The notes below the pieces were generated by a model. It saw nothing but the letters and a program-made list of their open reading frames with translations. It was not told where the DNA came from and ran no database searches. Positions 17,687-26,366 of a stretch of 64,000 nt of DNA are shown here, in pieces. A program made the position numbers and the translations under genes. The first letter of the stretch is position 1. Each line of letters starts with the position of its first letter. This DNA comes from Candidatus Gastranaerophilus phascolarcticola (lineage in GTDB: Bacteria; Cyanobacteriota; Vampirovibrionia; Gastranaerophilales; Gastranaerophilaceae): contig MOYE01000008.1 of assembly GCA_001899335.1 (NCBI GenBank), positions 131,759-195,758 on the forward strand. Reading direction: 5' to 3'.

Positions 17687-18796
17687 TTATTTAGCATTAG
17701 TGTTCAATTCAATATTTTTAAACATTTCCTGATTCATTGTTTCTAATACAGTTGCGGTATGTCCTTTTGTAAGGTGCGAATATCTTTGTACCATTACAAG
17801 CGTCTTGTGTCCTAAAATAGTTGCAATTTCCAGTAAACTTGCGCCACCTTTGGCTAAATAACTTGCTGCAGTATGACGTAAATCATGGAAGTGAAAATCT
17901 TTTATTTTGGCGCATTTCAATGCACGTTCAAATTGCCCACGCAAATAAAGAACATTATTTTCATTATTTGAAAACACAAGGTCGCTACCTATTTTCTGAA
18001 CTTTTTTGAACGCTTTCAGCTCATCATAAACATTTGAAGTAATTGCGACTCCTCTATCTTCTCCATTTTTGGTGTTCAGGAAGTGAAATTGTTTATGTTT
18101 CATATCAACATTTTTCCAGGTAAGATTTGTAATTTCGCTATATCGTGCGCCGGTCGAAAGTGCAATCAAGACACACAAATACAACTCATAGGACTCTTTT
18201 TGACATTCTGCGAGCAATTTTGCGACCTCTTTATCTTCTAAAAATCTAACTCTACCCCTAGGCTCTTTCTTTTTTATAACCTTTAGCATGGGGTTTTCCT
18301 CAATCCATCCGTATTCTTTTACGGCAATGCTTAAAACTGTCGATAAAGATGCCATATAACGATTAACAGTGGCGTTGGAACGTGTTTTATCGCTTACTTT
18401 CGGACTCATGCCCTTGCGTGGAATTAAACATTTTTCTTTTGAGAGCTTATCCCTATATTCAGTTAGCATAATATTATCAAGCGCAGAAAGATAATATGCG
18501 CCAATTTGTTTGCGCCACCATTCCAGGTGCATTTTATACTTATCTTTGTCAGATTTTCTATTCGGTAGCTCAAATTCAATATACCTATCAATAAGCTCCG
18601 CAACTGTATGTTTTTGAGATACTGATTCTTTAATGTGTTTTCCTTTTTTGCGTGGCGTTTCATTTTCAGAAATCCAAATTTGCGCATCGGTTAACTTTTC
18701 AAAGGTTGCAGATAAGCTAGGATAACCTTTTATTCTAATAGTTACTGTGTAACTATACTTGCCATTTTTCTTTTTGCGTTTCTTAATTTCCGCCAT
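17687..18796 (-). CDS. int: Tyrosine recombinase (integrase) of the element
   Basis: 369 aa. An AP2-like arm-binding domain lies at the N-terminus (NGKYSYTVTIRIKGYPSLSATFEKLTDAQIW), a core-binding SAM-like domain at about 62-165, and the catalytic domain with R218 (STGAR), K243, H304-x-x-R307 (HDLRH), H330 (LGHKT) and nucleophile Y339 (VQRYSHL). All key residues are present, so it is probably active. The gene ends at 17687 and starts 130 bp from attR. Ribosome site AAGGTGAT. Confidence 0.96.
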   Translation of the reverse strand: MAEIKKRKKKNGKYSYTVTIRIKGYPSLSATFEKLTDAQIWISENETPRKKGKHIKESVSQKHTVAELIDRYIEFELPNRKSDKDKYKMHLEWWRKQIGAYYLSALDNIMLTEYRDKLSKEKCLIPRKGMSPKVSDKTRSNATVNRYMASLSTVLSIAVKEYGWIEENPMLKVIKKKEPRGRVRFLEDKEVAKLLAECQKESYELYLCVLIALSTGARYSEITNLTWKNVDMKHKQFHFLNTKNGEDRGVAITSNVYDELKAFKKVQKIGSDLVFSNNENNVLYLRGQFERALKCAKIKDFHFHDLRHTAASYLAKGGASLLEIATILGHKTLVMVQRYSHLTKGHTATVLETMNQEMFKNIELNTNAK

Positions 18797-18813
18797 TAGA
18801 TATCACCTTATAA

Positions 18814-18870
18814 AATTTTGTCGGAATTGTCGTAATTTTGTCGTAATAAATTTAAAATTCCGACAAAATT
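18814..18870. promoter_or_regulatory. 15-bp inverted repeat plus GTCGTAA repeats upstream of int
   Basis: AATTTTGTCGGAATT (18814-18828) is perfectly inverted at 18856-18870. Between them lie direct GTCGTAA copies at 18829-18835 and 18840-18846, the same heptamer as at the left end. Position fits both an integrase operator and arm-type recombination sites. Confidence 0.55.
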
Positions 18871-18924
18871 GAGTTTTAAGGGTGATTTCCTTTTTGAAAA
18901 TTTTTGAAATTTATATAAACCAAA

Positions 18925-18969
<45 letters not shown>

Positions 18970-18976
18970 TAAAAAA

Positions 18977-19009
18977 AGAAGTACTCTTAACCGAGTACTT
19001 CTTTTTTTA
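18977..19009. terminator. Bidirectional terminator between attR and the flavodoxin gene
   Basis: 10-bp stem AGAAGTACTC/GAGTACTTCT with a 6-nt loop, a T7 tail on the plus side and an A-run on the other. It serves the minus-strand flavodoxin gene and was probably the original terminator of the tRNA before insertion. Confidence 0.85.
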
Positions 19010-19013
19010 TTAG

Positions 19014-19592
19014 TTATAATTTTGAAACAAAATTATCTACTTCTTGTTGGGCATTTGCGCCACCATTTTCATAAATTACAAGAGACGCAACAACCTTTGC
19101 TCCTTTGGCAAGTTTCGCCATATCTTCTGCAATTGTGTATTTACCGCCGCCACCATGCGTGATGAACGGAACAATAGTCTTACCCTCAAAATTGTTTTCT
19201 GATAAGAAAGTTTTAACAGCAGGTGCCATTTCATACCACCAAGCAGGTGTTCCCACAAAAACTACATCATAGGCTGAAACATCTCCATTATCTTTTAATT
19301 CCGGTTTTGTTCCCTCTTCATGCTGTTTTTTAGCAACGCCATACGCTGCCTCGTGGTAATCGGTTGGGTACGGTACGGAAGTTTCAATCCTGAACATATC
19401 GCCACCTACAGTATTGTGAATCTTTTCGGCAATTGATTTTGTATTCCCGCCCCAAGAAAAATAGGCTATTAATATTTTTTTATCCATAAGTATACCCTCC
19501 TTATTCATTGTTTCAGGTTTATTCTGCATCGCAAAAACAATTCCTGTACCTGCAATAACTAATGCTAACATTACTAAAAATATGTTTTTCAT
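19014..19592 (-). CDS. Flavodoxin-like protein with N-terminal membrane/signal segment and a second internal start
   Basis: 192 aa. Residues 1-22 form a signal-like hydrophobic segment (MKNIFLVMLALVIAGTGIVFA). The flavodoxin domain begins at about 37 with FMN phosphate loop FSWGGNTKSIAEKI, and continues with FVGTPAWWYEMAPAVKTFL and THGGGGKYT, as in the flavodoxin_4 group. An internal ATG (19487, MDKKILIAYFSW) is preceded by a near-perfect AAGGAGGG, and the outer ATG by GAGGATAAGG. Both an exported and a cytoplasmic form could be made. It neighbours the ferredoxin/aldo-keto reductase operon divergently. Confidence 0.85.
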   Translation of the reverse strand: MKNIFLVMLALVIAGTGIVFAMQNKPETMNKEGILMDKKILIAYFSWGGNTKSIAEKIHNTVGGDMFRIETSVPYPTDYHEAAYGVAKKQHEEGTKPELKDNGDVSAYDVVFVGTPAWWYEMAPAVKTFLSENNFEGKTIVPFITHGGGGKYTIAEDMAKLAKGAKVVASLVIYENGGANAQQEVDNFVSKL

Positions 19593-19726
19593 AACCTTAT
19601 CCTCTTTATATAAAACCCCGTGTCTTTATCTTACACAAACCAATCCGCAAGTCAATGTTTCGTAGTTTAATATTTGTGATATAGTATAATTATTCTAGTG
19701 TTGTTTATAATGGTATAGGTGTAACA

Positions 19727-20966
19727 ATGAAAAGACGTGAGTTTATTATTAATAGCGCTTTAGCCGTTGGCGGAGCAGCATTATTGACCGGATGCGGAAA
19801 AAGAGAAGTTATTATCCGTGACGGACAAATTTGTAAAAGAAAATTTCAGGATTTAGAAATCCCGTTGTTAGGTTTTGGCTGTATGCGACTTCCGATGAAA
19901 AGCGAAAACTGAAATTGATATGCAAGAACTTGACAGAATGGTTGATTACTGTATGGATCACGGGGCTAATTACTTTGATACGGCATACATGTATGTTAAC
20001 AGTGAATCAGAAAATGCAATCGGGAAATCTCTTAAAAGATACAAACGGGAGGATTTTATTCTTGCCGATAAAAGCCCTATATACAAAATGAAAACCCAAA
20101 GCGATGTTCGTAGAATTTTTGAAGAACAATTAAAAAAATGTCAGGTTGAATATTTTGATTTCTATATGTGCCACAACATAAACAAGAATACAGTTGACAC
20201 TTATCGTAACGTTAATATGTATGATGAACTTATAAAGCTAAAAAATGAGGGTAAAATCAAATACTTAGGATTTTCATTCCACGGCACACCTGAAATTTTA
20301 AGAGAAGTTGTGAAAGAACATAAATGGGATTTTTGCCAACTTCAGATAAATTATCTTGACTGGGATGTTGTAAAAGCACACGAGCAATATGAAATTGTAC
20401 AGGCAGAGAATATACCTGTTACGGTTATGGAGCCACTAAGAGGCGGCGGGCTTGTTAACCTTAGCGATAAAGCTATGGAAAAATTGAAATCAACATATCC
20501 GGACACAACTGCTGCGGCTTTCGGGTTAAGGTGGGCTGCATCCAGAAAGAATGTTGTAACAGTGCTTTCCGGAATGAGCAATCTTACCCAGGTTAAAGAA
20601 AATATTGCGACTTTTATGAATTATAAAGATATGACAGAGGAAGAAGAAAAAGTTGCAGATGAAATTGCAAAAATTATCCAATCTCAAGGCGAAATAAATT
20701 GTACTGCCTGCAAATATTGTATGGAAGTATGCCCTAGAAGTATAAATATTCCGGCAATTTTTGCGCTGTATAATCAGTATAAAGTTACAAACAATAAAAT
20801 GTTGTTTAAAATTTATTATGAATCGCTTGCTGATAGTGAAAAAGCTGATAAATGTATCAAATGTAATTTATGCAACAAAAATTGTCCTCAAGCGTTAGAC
20901 ATTCCGGGCTTATTGGCAAAAATCAATGATGAATATCAAAAAGTTAGTACATTAGAAAGAAAATAA
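19727..20966 (+). pseudogene. Aldo/keto reductase with Tat lipoprotein signal and two 4Fe-4S motifs, interrupted by a frameshift
   Basis: Two ORFs (19727-19912 and 19920-20966) make one protein. The first gives a Tat signal (KRREFIINSALAVGGAALL) with lipobox LTGC and the AKR start PLLGFGCMRLPM; it stops at a TGA at 19910. The second frame reads EID then MQELDRMVDYC with FDTAYMYVNSE, ADKSP and two ferredoxin motifs, CTACKYCMEVCP and CIKCNLCNKNCP. Restoring two bases near 19909 would rejoin them. It may be a true disruption, a strain-specific change or a sequencing error. Neighbouring Tat genes fit a Tat-exported oxidoreductase. Confidence 0.85.
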
Positions 20967-20967
20967 T

Positions 20968-22350
20968 ATGAAAAAAGGTTATTTAATCAGAAAATCTATT
21001 GCAATAATTGTCGGTATATTATCACTTTTGGCTGTATGCGGTGTATTTTATCCTGTTAAATTTATGGATATTCAATTTACACCATTATTACAGCGGTTAA
21101 TTTTTGATTTTTCTATTATAGCTGCGGTATTGTTTGGGCTTGTTATTCTTGCAACGCTGCTGTTTGGCAGATTTTATTGTTCCACTATCTGCCCATTCGG
21201 AATTTTACAAGAATTTGCGGGGGTTATTCGCGGCAAAAAGAAAAATTCTTTACACAAAAATTACTGTCCGAAAAATTCTCGCGATAAGGAACGTGAGCGA
21301 GAATTTGGAGTGGCGTATGAGACAGCGCAGCCGCGGGTTGACCTGCGAGAGCAGGGCAAGCAGGCGGCGGAGAACTGCTTTATTTGGTTCAAATACCTGA
21401 TTGCAGGTTTAACTTTTGGCGGATTGATAGGCGGCTCGGCGTTATTGATAAGATATGTTGACCCTTACACCAATTTCGGTTCTGCAATAAGTTTGTCAGT
21501 ATTTGGTATAATTTTCACTTTAACGGTTTTAGCAATCGTGTTTTTTAAAAACAGATTTTTCTGTACCAACATTTGCCCTGTCGGATGCGCATTAGGAATT
21601 ATTTCAAAATTCTCGTTAAACAAAATTTATATGGATGAAAATTGTGTAAAATGCGGGATTTGCGCAAACAATTGCCCTGCAGGCTGCATAAACCACAAAG
21701 AAAAAACTGTTGACAATGAACTTTGCATAAAATGTTTAAAATGTCTTTCGGTTTGTCCTAAAGGTGCAATAAAATTTGGGCTGCAGCCAGTCAGGTTCAA
21801 CCCTAAGCGCCGGGATTTTCTTGTAGCAGGCGGAGCGTTAGCACTATTGGGCGCAGGCTATGCCGCAGGATTGAACTTTGCCAAAAATATCGCGAGAAAG
21901 GTTAAAGATGTTATTTTGCCAGCGGGCGCAATGAATACTAACCGTATGGCAAACAAATGTTTAAATTGTAATCTTTGTATAAACAATTGTCCGAACGGCA
22001 TTTTAGCAAAAGCGGACGAAACTTTTTCAGTTGTTCATATTGATTATAAAAAAGGCAAGGGCTTCTGTGAATTCAATTGCAATAATTGTTCCGGCGTTTG
22101 TCCATCAGGCGCAATAAAGAAAATATCTTTGGAAGAAAAACAAAATACAAGAATTGCGATGGCAAGTATTTCATCAGAATGTGTCGGTTGCGGCAATTGC
22201 GTAACTGAATGTCCTACAGGTGCGATTTCAATAGTAGAAAAGAAAGCTGTAGTTGACGGTTCCAGATGTATAGGCTGCGGAAAATGTGCAACAGTATGCA
22301 AGCCTGATGCGATTAACATATTTGCAGTAAACTCACAAAGTAAAGTATAA
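20968..22350 (+). CDS. NapH/CcoG-like membrane polyferredoxin
   Basis: 460 aa. Four or so membrane spans in the first 200 residues carry the two NapH-type motifs [12 protein letters not shown] and [13 protein letters not shown]. After them come multiple 4Fe-4S motifs ([60 protein letters not shown]). A Tat-like [18 protein letters not shown] lies in the middle. It is probably an electron conduit between quinol and exported redox enzymes. Residues 104-138 are encoded by a GC-rich stretch that looks inserted (see repeat at 21321). It begins 1 nt after the aldo/keto reductase stop. Confidence 0.85.
   Translation: MKKGYLIRKSIAIIVGILSLLAVCGVFYPVKFMDIQFTPLLQRLIFDFSIIAAVLFGLVILATLLFGRFYCSTICPFGILQEFAGVIRGKKKNSLHKNYCPKNSRDKEREREFGVAYETAQPRVDLREQGKQAAENCFIWFKYLIAGLTFGGLIGGSALLIRYVDPYTNFGSAISLSVFGIIFTLTVLAIVFFKNRFFCTNICPVGCALGIISKFSLNKIYMDENCVKCGICANNCPAGCINHKEKTVDNELCIKCLKCLSVCPKGAIKFGLQPVRFNPKRRDFLVAGGALALLGAGYAAGLNFAKNIARKVKDVILPAGAMNTNRMANKCLNCNLCINNCPNGILAKADETFSVVHIDYKKGKGFCEFNCNNCSGVCPSGAIKKISLEEKQNTRIAMASISSECVGCGNCVTECPTGAISIVEKKAVVDGSRCIGCGKCATVCKPDAINIFAVNSQSKV
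21321..21381 (+). repeat. GC-rich hairpin repeat, copy B, inside the polyferredoxin gene
   Basis: 61 bp starting GACAGCGCAGCCG and ending GGCGGCGGAGAACTGCTTT. The same two ends occur, inverted, at 43265-43323. The inner hairpin is CCTGC-GAGA-GCAGG. The stretch is in frame and its base composition differs sharply from the surrounding AT-rich gene. The GC-rich block extends left to about 21278, including TTCTCGC/GCGAGAA arms at about 21276-21302. Confidence 0.7.
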
Positions 22351-22370
22351 TAATAAAAAAGGAGTTGAAA

Positions 22371-22595
22371 ATGTCTATAGGAATACAAGAAATCACCTTA
22401 ATTTTAATTGTCGTTTTGCTTTTATTCGGCGGAAAGAGAATCCCAGAACTTGCGAGAGCATTCGGCAGAGCAACATACGAATTCAAAAAAGCCAAAGAAA
22501 CTATTAAAAAAGAAGCTGATGAACTGGCTCAAGAAGTTAAGGAACAGCCAAAAGAGTTTAAACCGGAAGATAATCCTCAAGAACCACAGGTGTAA
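22371..22595 (+). CDS. tatA: Sec-independent translocase subunit TatA
   Basis: 74 aa. Classic TatA layout: a short N-terminal helix ending at the [11 protein letters not shown] hinge, an amphipathic helix ([15 protein letters not shown]) and a charged, Pro-rich tail. TatA multimers form the pore for folded Tat substrates. ATG at 22371 chosen over the TTG two codons earlier because AAAGGAG is correctly spaced from it. It lies between the polyferredoxin gene and tatC. Confidence 0.94.
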   Translation: MSIGIQEITLILIVVLLLFGGKRIPELARAFGRATYEFKKAKETIKKEADELAQEVKEQPKEFKPEDNPQEPQV

Positions 22596-22597
22596 AA

Positions 22598-23317
22598 ATG
22601 CCTGAAATAAAAGATAAGGAAGAATCTTTAATATCACATATTGAAGCATTGAGAAATACTTTAATCAAGTGTTTAGCTGCTGTTGGAATTTTGTTGCCCT
22701 TTATGTTTTATTTTAGCCCTAAAGTTCTTCAATATCTTATAAAAATTCTTGTTTCCGATAATAAACTTACGCTAAACTATTTTGCGCCAATGGAAGTTTT
22801 TATTATTCAGATAAAACTTGCACTTTTAATGGCTGTAATCGCGGCATTCCCTTATATAATCAGACAACTTTGGGAATTTATCCTGCCTGCGCTTTATGAG
22901 CACGAAAGAAAATTTATTAGAAACAGTGTTTTTTTATCAAGTTTGTTATTTATATGCGGTGTTGTATTCTGTTTGTTTATGATTTTACCGTTAATTATCA
23001 GGTTTGGGATGTCTTTTGCAGGCGATAATATACAGGCAATGTTCGGGATTTCAAATATTATAAATCTTGCATTGTGGCTTTGTTTTACATTTGGCTTAAT
23101 GTTTCAGGTGCCGCTAATTGTACATTTGCTTATTAAATGGGGAATTTTATCTTATGAAACCGTAAGTTCAAAAAGGCCCTATGTTGTTGTAATTTTGCTT
23201 GTGTTAGCAGCTCTTTTAACGCCTCCTGATATTATCAGTCAAATTTTATTGTTCACACCGACATATTTATTATTCGAACTCGGATTAGTATTTTCAAAGG
23301 GAGTTAAACATGTATAA
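22598..23317 (+). CDS. tatC: Sec-independent translocase subunit TatC
   Basis: 239 aa with six membrane spans. TatC marks include SHIEALRNTLIKCL near the N-terminus, NYFAPMEVFIIQIKLAL, FPYIIRQLWEFILPALYEHERKF and the segment ALLTPPDIISQILLFTPTYLLFE. TatC recognises the twin-arginine signal, and at least one Tat-type substrate is encoded upstream in the same operon. No tatB is visible, so this is likely a two-component TatAC system. The 3' end overlaps larB by 8 nt. Confidence 0.96.
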   Translation: MPEIKDKEESLISHIEALRNTLIKCLAAVGILLPFMFYFSPKVLQYLIKILVSDNKLTLNYFAPMEVFIIQIKLALLMAVIAAFPYIIRQLWEFILPALYEHERKFIRNSVFLSSLLFICGVVFCLFMILPLIIRFGMSFAGDNIQAMFGISNIINLALWLCFTFGLMFQVPLIVHLLIKWGILSYETVSSKRPYVVVILLVLAALLTPPDIISQILLFTPTYLLFELGLVFSKGVKHV

Positions 23318-23984
23318 AGATATAGGTTTTGCAAAACTTGATACTGAACGACTTTGCCGAAGAGGTTACCCGGAAGCGGTATTTTGTGAATGTAAAACTA
23401 CTGATGAACTTATAAAAATCTTTCAAGCCTTAAAAGATTCGGGACAAAATATTTTAGGGACACGCGCGTCAAAAGAACAGTATGAGGCATTAAAAAAAGA
23501 GTTCCGGGGTATTGAATATAACGCTAAAGCAAGGACATTGACTCTTATTGAAAACCCGGTTAAAAAGACAGGTGAAGTTGCAATTTGTACCGGCGGGACA
23601 GGCGATATTCCCGTAGCAGAGGAAGCTGCGGTGAGTGCGGAATTTTATGGAAGTAATGTAAAACGATATTATGACGTGGGCATTGCGGGTATTCACCGGC
23701 TTTTGGATAACATAGAGGATATCAAAAAAGCAAATGTTATTATTGCTGTTGCGGGGATGGAAGGAGCCTTAGGCGGCGTCATAACGGGGATGGTAGACGT
23801 TCCGGTTATTGCGGTTCCGACTTCTGTTGGCTATGGAACCTCTTTAAAGGGGGTTTCGGCACTCTTAACAATGCTAAACTCTTGCGCCGAGGGTATGACT
23901 GTTGTAAATATAGATAACGGCTTTGGTGCCGGTTATAGTGCAAATTTAATTAATCAAAAAATTATGAAAGGTAGAGATGAGTAA
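23310..23984 (+). CDS. larB: LarB, nickel-pincer cofactor biosynthesis (AIR carboxylase-like)
   Basis: 224 aa. The C-terminal half is PurE-like (CTGGTGDIPVAEEAAVSAEF, VAGMEGALGGVITGMVDVPVIAVPTSVGYG), with the LarB N-terminal extension. LarB carboxylates and hydrolyses nicotinic acid adenine dinucleotide as the first step of nickel-pincer nucleotide synthesis. It overlaps tatC and larC by 8 nt each, so it belongs to the Tat operon. Confidence 0.94.
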   Translation: MYKDIGFAKLDTERLCRRGYPEAVFCECKTTDELIKIFQALKDSGQNILGTRASKEQYEALKKEFRGIEYNAKARTLTLIENPVKKTGEVAICTGGTGDIPVAEEAAVSAEFYGSNVKRYYDVGIAGIHRLLDNIEDIKKANVIIAVAGMEGALGGVITGMVDVPVIAVPTSVGYGTSLKGVSALLTMLNSCAEGMTVVNIDNGFGAGYSANLINQKIMKGRDE

Positions 23985-24699
23985 TTTATATTTTGAATGT
24001 GGAAATGGAATTTCAGGTGATATGTCGGTTGGAGCTTTGTTGGATTTGGGAGCTTCAAAGGAAAAACTTGAAACCGCTTTAAAATCAATGGGGTTAGATG
24101 ACGAATTTACTTACAAAATAAGCGATGTGAAAGTTAATTCAATAAAAGCAACCGATTTTGATGTAATAATGCATGAACACCATCATCATCACAGGAACTT
24201 AAATGACGTAATTTCAATTATTAATAAGGCTGATGCGACTGAAAATGCAAAAAATCTTGCAAAAAAAATATTTAATATTGTCGCAGTTGCTGAATCAGCA
24301 GTTCACGGACTTCCTATAGATGAAGTTCACTTTCACGAAGTAGGGGCAATTGATTCAATTGTTGATATTGTAAGTTTTTCGGTCTTGCTTGATGATTTAA
24401 ACCCGCAAAAAGTTTATTTTAAAACTTTAACAGAGGGTCAAGGTACCATTGAATGTCAGCACGGAACAATGAGCGTACCGGTTCCTGCGGTGTGTGAAAT
24501 CGCATCAAAATACAAACTTCCACTTAAAATAACAGATAATGAGGGAGAAATGATTACACCAACGGGTGCTGCAATTGCTGCGGCATTATACACAGGTGAA
24601 AAACTTCCTGAAAGTTTTATTATCGAACGCGTTGGAAACGGTTCGGGTAAAAGACCTTATAAAAATCCGGTTTTAAGAGTAATTAGTATAGGAGAATAA
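23977..24699 (+). CDS. larC: LarC N-terminal part (LarC1) of nickel insertion protein
   Basis: 240 aa. Family marks are YFECGNGISGDMSVGALLDLG, a His-rich HEHHHHHRNL, DEVHFHEVGAIDSIVDIV and ITPTGAAIAAAL. LarC is the CTP-dependent nickel insertase for the pincer cofactor. Family members are about 400 aa as one protein, or LarC1 plus LarC2 joined by frameshifting. Here the frame stops at 24699 and the next gene starts at 24703, so no LarC2 can be encoded at this locus. Confidence 0.9.
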   Translation: MSNLYFECGNGISGDMSVGALLDLGASKEKLETALKSMGLDDEFTYKISDVKVNSIKATDFDVIMHEHHHHHRNLNDVISIINKADATENAKNLAKKIFNIVAVAESAVHGLPIDEVHFHEVGAIDSIVDIVSFSVLLDDLNPQKVYFKTLTEGQGTIECQHGTMSVPVPAVCEIASKYKLPLKITDNEGEMITPTGAAIAAALYTGEKLPESFIIERVGNGSGKRPYKNPVLRVISIGE

Positions 24700-24702
24700 A
24701 TT

Positions 24703-25599
24703 ATGCATTTAGGAAATTCTATTATTTGTCCTGTTACAGGGATTCCAATGATTGTTGCGATGGGTGCAGCTGCGGTATGGGCTTTTAAAAAAGCCAGAAA
24801 AGATTTTACGCAAGATAAAATTCTGCCGACAGTTATGTTAACAGCACTGGTGTTTGGACTTCAAATGATTAACTTTTCAATTCCGACAACCGCCTCAAGC
24901 GGACACATTATAGGTGCGGTTTTACTTTCGGCAATTTTAGGACCGTATGTAGCTTTCTTATCTATGTGTTTAATATTAATTATCCAAAGTTTATTCTTTG
25001 CTGATGGCGGAATTTTAGCTTTGGGATGCAATATTTTCAATATGGGATTTTTGGCTTGTTTTGTTGCATACCCTATTGTTTATAAAGCAATAAATAATAA
25101 ATTTTTGGCTTCTGTTTTCGCTTCAGTTGCAGCATTACAGCTTGGCTCAATCGCGGTTGTAATTGAAAGCGCTATTTCAGGTTCAATGACTAACATATCA
25201 ATGTTCACGTCTTTGATGTGCTCAATCCACTTGGCAATAAGTGTTATTGAGGGTATTGCAACAGGTGCGGTTGTTGCAATAGCGAAAAAAACAAACCTGT
25301 CAAAAATGTTTTCATATTCAATGGGTGGTGCCGCACTTATTTTATCCGGAATAATTTCTAACTATGCCTCAACGAAACCGGATGGTTTGGAATGGTCATT
25401 ATTAAATATGTCCGACAGTTTTGTTGCACAAACACAGGGACAAATTTATGCAATATCAGAAGTTTTGCAGACAAAAACGGCGATATTAACAAACTTGCCT
25501 TCTGTTGCAGCGAATTTAACAGGATGTTTGACACTTATTCTTTTGGCATTTGTAATGTTTCGTTCATGCTGCCAGTACGGTAACCAATCAAATCCATAG
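24703..25599 (+). CDS. CbiM-type nickel/cobalt ECF permease
   Basis: 298 aa, about seven membrane spans. Starts MHLGNSIICPVTG, with the second-position His used for metal binding in CbiM/NikM. The conserved stretch SGHIIGAVLLSAILGPYVAF and LFFADGGILALGCNIFNMGF is typical. Linkage to larB and larC points to nickel supply for the pincer cofactor. No CbiN, CbiQ or CbiO partner is visible here. Its last 65 bp overlap the 3' end of larE on the opposite strand. Confidence 0.9.
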   Translation: MHLGNSIICPVTGIPMIVAMGAAAVWAFKKARKDFTQDKILPTVMLTALVFGLQMINFSIPTTASSGHIIGAVLLSAILGPYVAFLSMCLILIIQSLFFADGGILALGCNIFNMGFLACFVAYPIVYKAINNKFLASVFASVAALQLGSIAVVIESAISGSMTNISMFTSLMCSIHLAISVIEGIATGAVVAIAKKTNLSKMFSYSMGGAALILSGIISNYASTKPDGLEWSLLNMSDSFVAQTQGQIYAISEVLQTKTAILTNLPSVAANLTGCLTLILLAFVMFRSCCQYGNQSNP

Positions 25600-26341
25600 T
25601 GATATATGCAAAACCAAATTCTTTTAATTTATGGACAATCGTTTCACGGTTGTCCATTAGTTTGCCAAACTCTTCCGGCAAAACTTCAATTCTTGCGATG
25701 TTAGAATGAATTCTAACTCTTACCTGTTTAAAACCTAAATCTAAAAGCAGTTGTTCCGCTCTGTCAACCATTTTTAATTTTTCTTCGGTAATTGTCTCGC
25801 CGTAAACGAAACGAGAAGCAAGACAGGCAAAAGAGGGCTTTTCATACGTTGAAAGTCCCAAGTCTTTGGATAAGTTTCTAATATCACTTTTCGTAAACCC
25901 AAGTTCTCTTAGAGGACTTTTTACGCCTAATTCTTCAACAGCTTTCAGCCCCGGTCTGTAATCTCCGTTGTCATCAAGGTTTGAACCCTCAACAACATAT
26001 TTAATATTATTTATTTTTGCAACATCCAAAAGCCTTGTAAACAATTCTTTTTTACAGATATAGCAACGATTCGGCGGATTTTGACAAAAGCCCTCAATCT
26101 TGAGTTCGTCAACTTCTACAATAATGTGTTTTATCCCCTCTTTTTGGCAAAATTCTTTAGCTTCAGTTAATTCCCGATTAGGGAAAACACAAGATTTTAC
26201 GGTTACCGCAATAACATTATCTTTTAAAACATCATGTGCTGTTTTTAACAAAAAAGTAGAATCAACGCCTGATGAAAACGCAACAACAACACTTTCAAGA
26301 TTTTTTAAAAAGTCTTTTAATTCTTCTAATCTGTCTTTCAT
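25535..26341 (-). CDS. larE: LarE, ATP-dependent sacrificial sulfur transferase
   Basis: 268 aa. PP-loop AFSSGVDSTFLL near residue 20, CYICKKELF, GSNLDDNGDYRPG and PSFACLASRF, where the Cys is the expected sulfur donor. LarE adds the two sulfur atoms of the nickel-pincer nucleotide. Convergent with the CbiM gene. A TATAAT lies 9 nt before the ATG, giving at most a few nucleotides of leader. Confidence 0.95.
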   Translation of the reverse strand: MKDRLEELKDFLKNLESVVVAFSSGVDSTFLLKTAHDVLKDNVIAVTVKSCVFPNRELTEAKEFCQKEGIKHIIVEVDELKIEGFCQNPPNRCYICKKELFTRLLDVAKINNIKYVVEGSNLDDNGDYRPGLKAVEELGVKSPLRELGFTKSDIRNLSKDLGLSTYEKPSFACLASRFVYGETITEEKLKMVDRAEQLLLDLGFKQVRVRIHSNIARIEVLPEEFGKLMDNRETIVHKLKEFGFAYITMDLIGYRTGSMNETLQMPKE

Positions 26342-26366
26342 TACAGGGATATTATAGCATAAATAT

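Noticed and set aside
12819-18924. Insertion sequence within the element
   Set aside because: No transposase or terminal inverted repeats were seen; recombination genes are of the tyrosine-integrase type.
19905-19922. Programmed ribosomal frameshift in the aldo/keto reductase
   Set aside because: No slippery heptamer or obvious stimulating hairpin at the junction, so treated as a disruption or sequence error.
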